Source: Clostridiaceae bacterium (GTDB lineage Bacteria > Bacillota > Clostridia > Monoglobales > Firm-18). Taken from it: a stretch of 5,058 nucleotides of DNA. Where the stretch lies: the NCBI GenBank assembly GCA_012511915.1, contig JAAZFB010000569.1:1-5058 (forward strand), in the 5' to 3' direction. The position numbers and the translations under genes are program-made. How positions within the stretch are numbered: the first letter of the stretch is position 1; each line of letters opens with the position of its first letter. The notes beneath the pieces were generated by a model. That model saw only the letters and a program-made list of their open reading frames with translations, made no database searches and was not told the DNA's origin. Below, in pieces: positions 1-5,058 of this stretch.

Positions 1-1764
1 CATCCCTTTACCTTCAAACGCTTCTTGCCTAATTTCAAAGTGTTTAACAATATCCTCTGCTATGGTTTTCAACCGTTCTCTATGCCCGACAATTGCTTCC
101 AGTTGCGTCCATTTCGTTATGGCTTTTTCTTTTGCGGAAGTTTCTTCGTTTTCGGTAATTTTCTCTACTTCCGCGTCCAGCTTTTCCTTCTCTTCTGCTT
201 TCAAATGGACTTTTGCAAGCCGTGATTCATAGTAAATACGAATAGTTGCACCGTCTTCTACAGCTTGCTCGATATCATAAACATCAATATAGTTTCCAAA
301 AACTGCCGGAGTAGAAGCGTCTTCTTTTTCAATCGGCGTTCCGGTGAACCCAACAAAAGAGGAGTTTGGCAATGCGTCCCTCAGATATTTTGCAAAGCCA
401 TATTTTGTGAATGCTTCGCCGTTTCTAATTAATATTTTTGCGCCGAATCCGTATTGTGATCGGTGTGCCTCATCGGCAATAACCACGATATTTTTTCTGT
501 TTGAAAGCAAGTCAAAATTTTCACTGATTTCCTCAGGAGAAAACTTTTGAATAGTGGTAAAAACAATTCCTCCACCGGCAGTTTTCAAAAGTTCTTTCAA
601 ATGTGCACGACTGTTGGCTTGTATCGGTTCCTGACGCAACAACATTGCGCTACTTGCAAATGTGTCAAATAATTGGTCACCAAGATCATTACGGTCGGTA
701 ATCACAACAATTGTTGGATTTTTCATTCGAGAATCTACGATTAGTTTTCCTGCGTAAAAAACCATCGATAACGACTTACCACTTCCCTGGGTATGCCAAA
801 CCACACCTGCCCGCCGGTCTCCGGGCTTTTGGTCAGCCACTGTTGGCAAACCGTAATCAGCAGGGTCTTCACGCACCTTTGAGGGCATATTGGCAGTTGC
901 CCGGATTGTTGATTCTACCGCTTTGTTGACGGCATGGTATTGATGGTAGGCAGCAATTATTTTGACTGTTTCGACAGTAGTCAGTCCGGTCGTTGAATCT
1001 TCTTTTTTTGTTTTTTCAAAGACGGTAAATTGCTTCACGAGATCAAGCAGTATATCGGGTCGGAGCATACCGTTTATAAGCGTTTCTATTTGTGGAACGG
1101 TACTTTTATCTTCTTTAACGCCGTCAACGGTTTTCCAAGCCATAAAGCGCGACCATCCGGCAGTGAGCGAACCCATTTTTGCGTCCAAGCCGTCGGACGC
1201 AACCAAAACAGCGTTATAATAGAACAGACTTGATATAGCTTTTTTGTAGTTTTGCAATTGAGTAAATGCTTTTTGGACTGTGGCGTTTTCGTCTGCCGGA
1301 TTTTTGAGTTCAATCACTACAAGAGGCAAGCCGTTTATCAATAAAACAAGATCGGGTCGTTTTGTTTTTTCGTTTTCAACAACTGTAAACTGATTGCAGA
1401 CTATCAGATCGTTATTCAAAGGGTTTTCGAAATCAACGAGTCGAACGGTATCGCCGACAGTATCGCCATTTTTTTGATATTCCACGCCCACGCCGTCGGT
1501 CAGCATTTGATGAAAAGCCTCGTTGTTTTCGATCAGGTTTTGGTTGGGTATATTCAAAACTTCCCGGAGAGCCTGTTCTTTCGCATCAACGGGGATATTG
1601 GGGTTGAGATGATCAATAGCGGATTTCAGACGACCACGCAAAACGACATCCGAAAATTTATGTCTTTCAGTTTCCTGTTGTTCAGGGGAGAGGTAAGCAT
1701 AGCCCTGGATTTCGAGCAGCTTTATTGCGAATTTTTCAATGTCTGATTCAAAGATTCTGGTCAT
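1..1764 (-). CDS. hsdR: Type I restriction enzyme R subunit HsdR (N-terminal 588 codons; runs off the left edge)
   Basis: HsdR is the restriction and DNA-translocation subunit of a Type I R-M complex: it hydrolyses ATP, pulls DNA past the bound methyltransferase and cuts far from the target. The minus-strand frame starting at the ATG of 1764 stays open to base 1. Visible order: N-terminal PD-(D/E)xK nuclease with Asp138 (in RPDLVLLINGLPL), Glu152-Leu-Lys154 (VIELKNPADENA) and a Q169-x-x-x-Y173 motif typical of HsdR nucleases; then an SF2 helicase with Walker A at 325-331 (TQGSGKS), VVITDRNDLGDQL at about 353-365, DEAH at 431-434 and motif III FTGTP at 473-477. Family members are usually about 950-1100 residues, so the second RecA-like domain and C-terminal domain lie outside the window. 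The start is fixed by the ATGA overlap with the hsdS stop, which implies translational coupling; no clear Shine-Dalgarno is seen. No internal stop or missing catalytic residue is seen. Confidence 0.97.
   Translation of the reverse strand, partial: MTRIFESDIEKFAIKLLEIQGYAYLSPEQQETERHKFSDVVLRGRLKSAIDHLNPNIPVDAKEQALREVLNIPNQNLIENNEAFHQMLTDGVGVEYQKNGDTVGDTVRLVDFENPLNNDLIVCNQFTVVENEKTKRPDLVLLINGLPLVVIELKNPADENATVQKAFTQLQNYKKAISSLFYYNAVLVASDGLDAKMGSLTAGWSRFMAWKTVDGVKEDKSTVPQIETLINGMLRPDILLDLVKQFTVFEKTKKEDSTTGLTTVETVKIIAAYHQYHAVNKAVESTIRATANMPSKVREDPADYGLPTVADQKPGDRRAGVVWHTQGSGKSLSMVFYAGKLIVDSRMKNPTIVVITDRNDLGDQLFDTFASSAMLLRQEPIQANSRAHLKELLKTAGGGIVFTTIQKFSPEEISENFDLLSNRKNIVVIADEAHRSQYGFGAKILIRNGEAFTKYGFAKYLRDALPNSSFVGFTGTPIEKEDASTPAVFGNYIDVYDIEQAVEDGATIRIYYESRLAKVHLKAEEKEKLDAEVEKITENEETSAKEKAITKWTQLEAIVGHRERLKTIAEDIVKHFEIRQEAFEGKGM
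1761..1764 (-). promoter_or_regulatory. ATGA stop-start overlap coupling hsdS to hsdR
   Basis: On the minus strand the hsdS TGA stop (1763-1761) shares bases with the hsdR ATG (1764-1762). Such overlaps usually mean that the downstream gene is translated by ribosomes terminating on the upstream one. This would tie the nuclease subunit level to that of the specificity subunit. No purine-rich ribosome binding site is evident just upstream, which fits coupling. The overlap is seen directly; the coupling is inferred. Confidence 0.8.
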
Positions 1765-2978
1765 GATGATTGTTTATCAAACTTTACCCTTGCCGATCCG
1801 TTCATTAATTTTGGTAATAATGTGTCACGGAGATTTTCGAGTGTACGGATTTGTATAGCGTTCTTTAATATCTTTTCAACAAATGACTTTGAAATAGCTC
1901 CAAATTCATCAATTAAACTTTTAGGCGGAATAATAATATTAAGACTCTTCATTGATTGTTGATTTAGGCCCGGTTGTGCTGAGTTTGCATTGAGCATCGC
2001 TAATTCATCCTGTTGTAAAAGAAAATATAGAAAGAATTGATTTGCTCTTTCATTACTTCTTAAAATAAATACATGTTCATTTATGGCAAATCTTTCAAAA
2101 GGAAAACCTAAACCAAACATGGTTTTTTTGCCAATATAAGCTCCATCTTTATAGATTAGAACATCAAAATCGCTTACAATACCCTTGTTTAATGAGTGAA
2201 AGAAATCTTCAGTAACAAATTTTGTAGAATTAAAAGAAAAATTACCGATTCCATTTATGCTTTCTGCCCCTATGCTTGGAAAACCGTCTTTCAAATTTTG
2301 GTCTATGCCACCTTTCGGTCTTTTACCCGATTCAATTACCGAGAGAAGATCTCCCAAATATCCTTCCTCCCAATCATCATTTGCTTCATCCACAAACCAC
2401 TTTCTAAACAACGCCTGTGCCATGTTTTCCAGAGTTTTGTTTTGGCGGTGCAGCAAGTCTATTTTGTCATCAAGGCTGGAAAGCACCTCGGCAATGGCCT
2501 TTTGTTCGGGGAGAGTGGGGAGGAGAAATTGGTAATTGCAAATCTCATCTGTTTGCACTCTTTGTCTGCCAGACGTGCCAGTCATAGATTGAATCGCTAG
2601 ACTTCTAAATTCTGAAGAAATGCATAAATAATACAAAAAACTTTTACTAGTTATGTTTGGTTTTTCTCTGATTATAATGAATTCAGTTGATCCAAAAGCA
2701 ATTTCATCTTTTTCTAAAATGTCAACATATGCTGTCTTTCCGTTCTCAAGGCTTGGAGTTATTCTTGCTACCAGTGTATCTCCATTTTTAAACTTAGTGC
2801 CACCTTTAAACCGTTCTTGTTCATAACTATATATTTTTTTCGTAAATGGAAGCAAAGCTTCCATTCCGATTTTCTTTGCAATTTTATTTTTCGCTATTGA
2901 CTCAGATGGATTAATAATAGCAACCTTCTCTAGAGTTACTTCCCGCCAGCCATATAGTTGTGTCTTTTTATTACCCAT
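1761..2978 (-). CDS. hsdS: Type I restriction enzyme specificity subunit HsdS (complete, two target-recognition domains)
   Basis: HsdS recognises the bipartite DNA target and scaffolds the HsdM and HsdR subunits. The 405-residue length is usual for the family. Domains in order: TRD1 at about 9-155, opening with WREVTLEKVA and containing FKNGDTLVARITPS (63-76), FGSTEFIII (95-103) and TGTSGRQRVQ (133-142); central conserved helix at about 155-197 (LPEQKAIAEVLSSLDDKIDL ... ALFRKWF); TRD2 at about 203-350 (WEEGYLGDLLSVIESGKRP, ending in QPGLNQQSMKSLNIIIPP); distal conserved helix at about 352-395 (SLIDEFGAISKSF ... LRDTLLPKLMNG). The two helices form the coiled-coil spacer between half-sites. The two TRDs are unlike each other, so an asymmetric bipartite target is expected; its sequence cannot be read from here. 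The ATG at 2978 is chosen because it lies 10 residues before the conserved Trp and sits in a junction repeat. The gene is 446 nt downstream of the rhuM-fragment stop, unusual for a subunit gene normally directly behind hsdM. Confidence 0.97.
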   Translation of the reverse strand: MGNKKTQLYGWREVTLEKVAIINPSESIAKNKIAKKIGMEALLPFTKKIYSYEQERFKGGTKFKNGDTLVARITPSLENGKTAYVDILEKDEIAFGSTEFIIIREKPNITSKSFLYYLCISSEFRSLAIQSMTGTSGRQRVQTDEICNYQFLLPTLPEQKAIAEVLSSLDDKIDLLHRQNKTLENMAQALFRKWFVDEANDDWEEGYLGDLLSVIESGKRPKGGIDQNLKDGFPSIGAESINGIGNFSFNSTKFVTEDFFHSLNKGIVSDFDVLIYKDGAYIGKKTMFGLGFPFERFAINEHVFILRSNERANQFFLYFLLQQDELAMLNANSAQPGLNQQSMKSLNIIIPPKSLIDEFGAISKSFVEKILKNAIQIRTLENLRDTLLPKLMNGSARVKFDKQSS

Positions 2979-3001
2979 AATAAAACTTGCTTAAATTTTT
3001 A
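2959..3001 (-). repeat. Junction direct repeat, copy B (hsdS start)
   Basis: Minus-strand copy B covers 23 nt before the hsdS ATG, the ATG, a 3-nt insertion (GGT) and 14 further nt. Against copy A at 3771-3810, 18 of 23 upstream positions, the ATG and 13 of 14 downstream positions agree, so 34 of 40 apart from the 3-nt gap. The shared cores are TAAGCAA upstream and AATAAAAAG downstream. Both copies place a TAA stop overlapping the next ATG by 8 nt. Confidence 0.8.
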
Positions 3002-3189
3002 GCTTTTGTTTTCAGCTCAATTTCTTTTCCGGTATTATCGGCTAGTCTCTCAGCTACCTTTGCAACAATGACAAAAAGAGTTTTTGTTATACGGAGTGGT
3101 TTGTGCAAATTTTGCACTACCAGATTTTTATCCAACTCTTTGTCTAAAATAGATTTCTTATGTGCTTTTTTACGACAGATCGTTCTATA
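2971..3189 (-). other. Possible short reading frame ahead of hsdS, no ATG (gene remnant or chance frame)
   Basis: A minus-strand frame of 72 sense codons runs from just after a TGA (3192-3190) to a TAA at 2973-2971 that overlaps the hsdS ATG by 8 nt. It has no ATG; the only usual alternative starts are a TTG at codon 19 and a GTG at codon 25. The product would be lysine-rich and helical in character (AKVAERLADNTGKEIELKTK), ending NLSKFYYG. The last residues parallel the HsdM end, NLSKIDYE, in the same frame relative to the following ATG. I do not recognise the rest. It could be the 3' end of a lost gene that once coupled translation to hsdS, or a chance frame with only its last 9-10 codons derived from a duplicated hsdM end. 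Confidence 0.35.
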
Positions 3190-3207
3190 TCAAAAATAGC
3201 TACGATC
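3178..3207. repeat. Stem-loop 1: GATCGT-t-CTAT / ATAG-ct-ACGATC
   Basis: Plus-strand arms GATCGT (3178-3183) and ACGATC (3202-3207) pair perfectly. An inner CTAT (3185-3188) pairs with ATAG (3196-3199), giving ten base pairs with a small asymmetric internal loop (T against CT) and a 7-nt apical loop, ATCAAAA. It is followed at once by a small hairpin, GGGCT-CGATT-AGCCC, at 3209-3223. There is no adjacent T-run of the kind expected of an intrinsic terminator on either strand. Function unknown. Confidence 0.6.
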
Positions 3208-3310
3208 CGGGCTCGATTAGCCCAAATCAATCACATTTTATTCTTTGATCCTAAAGTATTCAAATTGGGCAGAAACATAACTGCATTTCATGCACATTGC
3301 CCCAGCACCA

Positions 3311-3337
3311 GCCACTCATCTGCATTCAGATGAAGGC
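3311..3337. repeat. Stem-loop with 7-bp perfect stem extended by 3 bp
   Basis: TCATCTG (3316-3322) and CAGATGA (3327-3333) form a perfect 7-bp stem closed by the loop CATT. GCC (3311-3313) and GGC (3335-3337) extend it across a small internal loop (AC against A). It lies between a TGCAT-TTC-ATGCA hairpin at 3282-3294 and the larger stem-loop at 3342-3375. Function unknown. Confidence 0.65.
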
Positions 3338-3341
3338 CATC

Positions 3342-3375
3342 GCATACAGAACGGATCGTCGACCGTTGTGTATGC
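3342..3375. repeat. Strong stem-loop, 13-nt arms with one mismatch
   Basis: The arm GCATACAGAACGG (3342-3354) pairs with CCGTTGTGTATGC (3363-3375) at 12 of 13 positions, with a single G-G mismatch at 3349/3368. The loop is the 8-nt ATCGTCGA. It is the strongest structure in the non-coding segment and has no poly-T on either side, so an intrinsic terminator is unlikely. It could be part of a structured RNA, a mobile-element end or a remnant of a palindromic intergenic repeat. Confidence 0.7.
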
Positions 3376-3388
3376 ATATATTGTCTTC

Positions 3389-3425
3389 CTTCGTGTAACT
3401 TTGCGTTCTTCCCTTCTTTGTGGTT
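3389..3425. repeat. Degenerate CTTTGTG-type tandem repeat
   Basis: Plus-strand units CTTCGTG (3389), CTTTGCG (3399), CTTCCC (3408) and CTTTGTGG (3416) recur every 8-10 nt. On the minus strand this reads as the AACCACAAAG...GCAAAG...CACGAAG pattern. I recall related CTTTGTG arrays near repetitive intergenic DNA in many bacteria, but no database check was possible. The array lies just past the point where rhuM homology ends and overlaps the last base of its stop codon, so it may mark a recombination junction. Confidence 0.5.
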
Positions 3426-3787
3426 CAATTAGAATCACTCGTTTCTGCTTTAATGCGAAATTGAGTAGCGATAGAAGATTTTATTCTATAACCAAGTGAA
3501 ATAATCATATCTAGGTTGTAATGCTCGATTTCCCTGGAAACTTTTCTGTTTCCTTCAGTTTGAACTGTTCGGAAATTCCGAACAGTTGACTGTGAGGATA
3601 ATTCCCCTTCTGCAAAAATATTTTTGATATGTTCGCTAACATTGGATTTGCCGGACTTAAAAAGCTCTACCATCTGGGCTTGGGTCAGCCAAGCAGTTTC
3701 ACTTTCGATACGTACTTCTATCTTGGGTTGACCTGACGATCCGGCATAAATAATAACCTGATTGTTTTCCTGTGGCTTTTTATTCAT
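3425..3787 (-). CDS. RhuM-family protein, N-terminal fragment only (3'-truncated, probably a pseudogene)
   Basis: RhuM-family proteins are widespread accessory proteins of unknown biochemical role. They were named from a Salmonella pathogenicity island and often lie inside Type I R-M operons. The 120-residue product matches the family's N-terminal part: IIYAGSSGQPKIEVRI at about 12-27, TAWLTQAQMVELF at 31-43 with the following SNVSEHIKNIFAEGEL (48-63) resembling a helix-turn-helix, then STVRNFRTVQTEG and YNLDMIISLGYRIKSS up to ATQFRI at 107-112. Full members are about 330 residues and continue from this point; here eight unrelated residues (KAETSDSN) and a stop follow, so roughly two thirds is missing. 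A TTG at 3793 is in frame, but the ATG at 3787 is preferred: it overlaps the hsdM stop by 8 nt and the same arrangement recurs at hsdS. The remaining piece might still fold as a small DNA-binding protein, but a decaying gene is more likely. Confidence 0.88.
   Translation of the reverse strand: MNKKPQENNQVIIYAGSSGQPKIEVRIESETAWLTQAQMVELFKSGKSNVSEHIKNIFAEGELSSQSTVRNFRTVQTEGNRKVSREIEHYNLDMIISLGYRIKSSIATQFRIKAETSDSN
3563..3587. repeat. Perfect 25-bp palindrome inside the rhuM fragment
   Basis: AACTGTTCGGAA (3563-3574) is followed by one central A (3575) and its exact reverse complement TTCCGAACAGTT (3576-3587). CAGT (3556-3559) and ACTG (3589-3592) add an outer 4-bp pairing. The bases encode VRNFRTV of RhuM, a stretch I recall as common in the family, so part of the symmetry may follow from protein sequence. 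As RNA it could form an 11-bp stem with a 3-nt loop; as DNA it looks like a dimer-binding site. Confidence 0.75.
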
Positions 3788-3810
3788 AATCAATTTTGCT
3801 TAGATTTTGA
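3771..3810 (-). repeat. Junction direct repeat, copy A (hsdM end / rhuM start)
   Basis: Copy A of the imperfect direct repeat spans the last codons of hsdM, the overlapping rhuM ATG at 3787 and the first rhuM codons. In the hsdM frame it encodes the terminal NLSKIDYE; in the rhuM frame it begins MNKKPQ. The matching copy at hsdS encodes NLSKFYYG and MGNKKTQ. The same reading frames are kept at both places, which argues for duplication of a gene junction rather than chance AT-rich similarity. Confidence 0.8.
3780..3787 (-). promoter_or_regulatory. 8-nt overlap of hsdM stop and rhuM start
   Basis: The hsdM TAA (3782-3780) lies inside the rhuM frame, whose ATG is at 3787-3785. Terminating ribosomes could reinitiate directly on rhuM. 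No strong Shine-Dalgarno is visible upstream (CTAAGCAAAATTGATT). The same 8-nt geometry occurs at 2978-2971 in front of hsdS. Confidence 0.7.
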
Positions 3811-5058
3811 AGAATCCTCTTGTTCAACTGTGCTTCTTCTTTGAGTTGTTCCTCAAATTCTGCTTTCAGACCGGTAAATCTTTCATCAAAATCAAAGTCG
3901 TCATCCTCCTCGGGCAGTCCAACATAACGGCCGGGCGAAAGCACGTAATCAAGCTCTTTTACTTTTTCAATCGGTGTGGAAGCACAAAAACCGGGGATAT
4001 CTTTATATTTGCTATTTTCTTTTCGCCATTCGTGATAAGTATCGGAAATTTTGGCGATGTCCTCATCGGCGAATACTTTGGTTCGACGATTGATCAAGTG
4101 CCCTAAGTCGCGTGCGTCAATAAATAGTATTTCGCCGGCTCGATTTCTTTCGTCATTAAAGCTATGGCGTTTATTAGATAAAAACCACAGGCAAGCGGGG
4201 ATTTGCGTGTTTAAGAACAGTTTTGCAGGCAAATTCACAATACAGTCCACAAGCCCTTTTTCAATTAAATTTTTGCGGATCACATCTTCGCCGGAAGATT
4301 TGGAAGTGAGCGATCCTTTGGCTAGGACAAAACCGGCAAGTCCTTTGGGTGCCAGGTGATACAGGAAGTGTTGAACCCAGGCAAAGTTGGCGTTGCTTGC
4401 GGGAGGTGTGCCGTATTTCCACCTTCCGTCATTTTGCAGAAGTTCACCGCTCCAGTCGCTATCGTTAAATGGCGGGTTGGCAAGAATATAATCTGCTTTC
4501 AAATCCGGGTGTGCGTCTTTCAAAAAAGAGCCTTCGTTGTTCCATTTAATTTGGCTTCCGTCTATTCCGCGAATAGCAAGGTTCATGCGGGCAAGGCGAT
4601 AGGTTGTTTGGTTACTCTCCTGACCGTAGATAGAAATATCATCAAGCCGTCCCTGATGTTCCTTAATAAACTTTTCGCTCATTACAAACATTCCACCGCT
4701 TCCACAACAAGGATCATATACGCGACCCTTGTATGGCTCGATCATTTCAACGAGTAATTTCACAATCGATTTAGGGGTGTAGAATTGTCCGCCTTTTTTA
4801 CCTTCCGCTAAGGCAAACTCGCCTAGAAAATATTCATACACTTTGCCGAGGATGTCTTTTGATTTTGCGGCTTCATCGCCGAGTGCGATATCCCCGATAA
4901 GATCGATAAGTCCGCCAAGTGCTGATTTATCAAGATTTGGTTTTGAATATACTTTCGGTAAAATACCTTTTAGTGTTGGGTTCTCTTTTTCAATAAGCTC
5001 CATTGCGTCGTCCAGGTCTTTGCCGATTGTAGGTAGCTTGGCTCGTGAGTGAAGGTAA
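3780..5058 (-). CDS. hsdM: Type I restriction enzyme M subunit HsdM, N6-adenine DNA methyltransferase (N-terminus cut by the right edge)
   Basis: HsdM transfers the methyl group from S-adenosylmethionine to adenine N6 within the target chosen by HsdS, protecting host DNA. The frame continues to the right edge (first full codon 5057-5055, reading YLHSRAKLPTIGKDLDDAME), so the Met at 5003 is internal, not the start. 425 codons are visible; family members are about 490-530, so roughly 80-100 N-terminal residues are missing. Visible features, in fragment numbering: GGQFYTPKSIVKLL at about 89-102 (motif X region), DPCCGSGG at 115-122 (SAM-binding motif I), YGQE at 144-147, catalytic NPPF at 194-197 (motif IV), then LSPGRYVG and an acidic stretch (EEDDDFDFDE) before a C-terminal helix rich in Glu, Lys and Leu that normally contacts HsdS. 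It ends NLSKIDYE and overlaps rhuM. hsdM as first gene of the group fits the common M-S-R order; its promoter is outside the window. Confidence 0.97.
   Translation of the reverse strand, partial: YLHSRAKLPTIGKDLDDAMELIEKENPTLKGILPKVYSKPNLDKSALGGLIDLIGDIALGDEAAKSKDILGKVYEYFLGEFALAEGKKGGQFYTPKSIVKLLVEMIEPYKGRVYDPCCGSGGMFVMSEKFIKEHQGRLDDISIYGQESNQTTYRLARMNLAIRGIDGSQIKWNNEGSFLKDAHPDLKADYILANPPFNDSDWSGELLQNDGRWKYGTPPASNANFAWVQHFLYHLAPKGLAGFVLAKGSLTSKSSGEDVIRKNLIEKGLVDCIVNLPAKLFLNTQIPACLWFLSNKRHSFNDERNRAGEILFIDARDLGHLINRRTKVFADEDIAKISDTYHEWRKENSKYKDIPGFCASTPIEKVKELDYVLSPGRYVGLPEEDDDFDFDERFTGLKAEFEEQLKEEAQLNKRILQNLSKIDYE

Larger units (their letters stand above)
2979..3424. other. 446-bp segment without a confident gene between rhuM fragment and hsdS
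   Basis: No frame on either strand here looks like a conserved protein. Plus-strand frames around 2987-3199 and 3290-3499 read as low-complexity or as translated repeat DNA. From right to left the segment holds a degenerate CTTTGTG-type repeat (3389-3425), a row of stem-loops (3178-3375), and the doubtful 72-codon minus-strand frame joined to hsdS. The rhuM homology stops at about 3452, shortly before the CTTTGTG repeat, so the segment probably replaced the missing 3' part of rhuM and anything that followed it. No TIRs, target duplication or transposase remnant was found. Confidence 0.6.

Noticed and set aside
2196..2600. Plus-strand frames of 134 and 92 codons opposite hsdS
   Set aside because: They are antisense shadows of a clearly conserved hsdS frame, with no recognisable product.
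2845..2865. Perfect 9-bp hairpin AATGGAAGC-AAA-GCTTCCATT inside hsdS
   Set aside because: It lies in the TRD1 coding sequence. On the minus strand it is followed by a run of A, not T, so it is not a terminator, and nothing else suggests a role.
3191..3198. Minus-strand TATTTTTG resembling the Bacteroidota -7 element TAnnTTTG, with a TTTG farther upstream
   Set aside because: The spacing between the two elements is about 24 nt, longer than usual, and the motif overlaps a hairpin loop; too weak to call a promoter.
3209..3223. Intrinsic terminator at the GGGCT-CGATT-AGCCC hairpin
   Set aside because: The stem is only 5 bp and no T-run follows directly on either strand.
3342..3375. attC-like integron recombination site
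   Set aside because: The strong hairpin lacks recognisable GTTRRRY/RYYYAAC core sites in the right arrangement and there is no cassette organisation around it.
3290..3499. Plus-strand frame of 69 codons across the hairpins and CTTTGTG repeat
   Set aside because: It reads through repeat DNA and into the antisense of rhuM. The FLRVTLRSSLLCG stretch is simply the translated repeat, with no family resemblance.
4356..4757. Plus-strand frame of 133 codons opposite hsdM
   Set aside because: It is antisense to the HsdM catalytic core, whose motifs I and IV fix the true frame.

Overview
The window is dominated by one Type I restriction-modification (hsd) locus, read entirely on the minus strand. The order of transcription runs from high to low coordinates: hsdM (N-terminus cut by the right edge), a truncated rhuM-family gene, a structured non-coding stretch with a possible short reading frame, hsdS, and hsdR (cut by the left edge). 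No RNA gene, complete mobile element or CRISPR array was recognised. The organism is bacterial. The DNA is moderately AT-rich by eye and the starts of rhuM, hsdS and hsdR lack a clear Shine-Dalgarno sequence. That would fit Bacteroidota or relatives, but this is a weak inference and Type I loci move between phyla.

Layout: 5058-3780 hsdM (425 visible codons, MTase motifs I and IV present); 3787-3425 rhuM fragment (120 codons of a gene usually around 330, intact at the 5' end, homology lost after Gln-Phe-Arg-Ile); 3424-2979 no confident gene, but a CTTTGTG-type repeat, several stem-loops and a 72-codon frame without an ATG; 2978-1761 hsdS (405 aa, two target-recognition domains); 1764-1 hsdR (588 visible codons with nuclease, Walker A, DEAH and motif III). 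The hsdR ATG overlaps the hsdS stop as ATGA. The hsdM stop overlaps the rhuM ATG by 8 nt.

How it works: two HsdM and one HsdS form the sequence-specific adenine methyltransferase, and adding HsdR gives the ATP-driven translocating nuclease. HsdS sets the target of both activities. All catalytic motifs expected in the visible parts are present, so the system may be functional, provided hsdS is still expressed despite the decayed DNA in front of it.

The most interesting observation is an imperfect direct repeat of about 40 nt. One copy spans the hsdM-stop/rhuM-start junction and the other spans the sequence just before and including the hsdS start. Both copies encode, in the same frame, a terminal Asn-Leu-Ser-Lys...Tyr-x-stop that overlaps an ATG by 8 nt, followed by Met-(Gly)-Asn-Lys-Lys-x-Gln in the new frame. 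This suggests that the rhuM region entered the operon between hsdM and hsdS with duplication of the original junction, so that rhuM took over a start site formerly belonging to hsdS. The inserted gene then decayed. A cluster of hairpins and a perfect 25-bp palindrome lie in the inserted segment.
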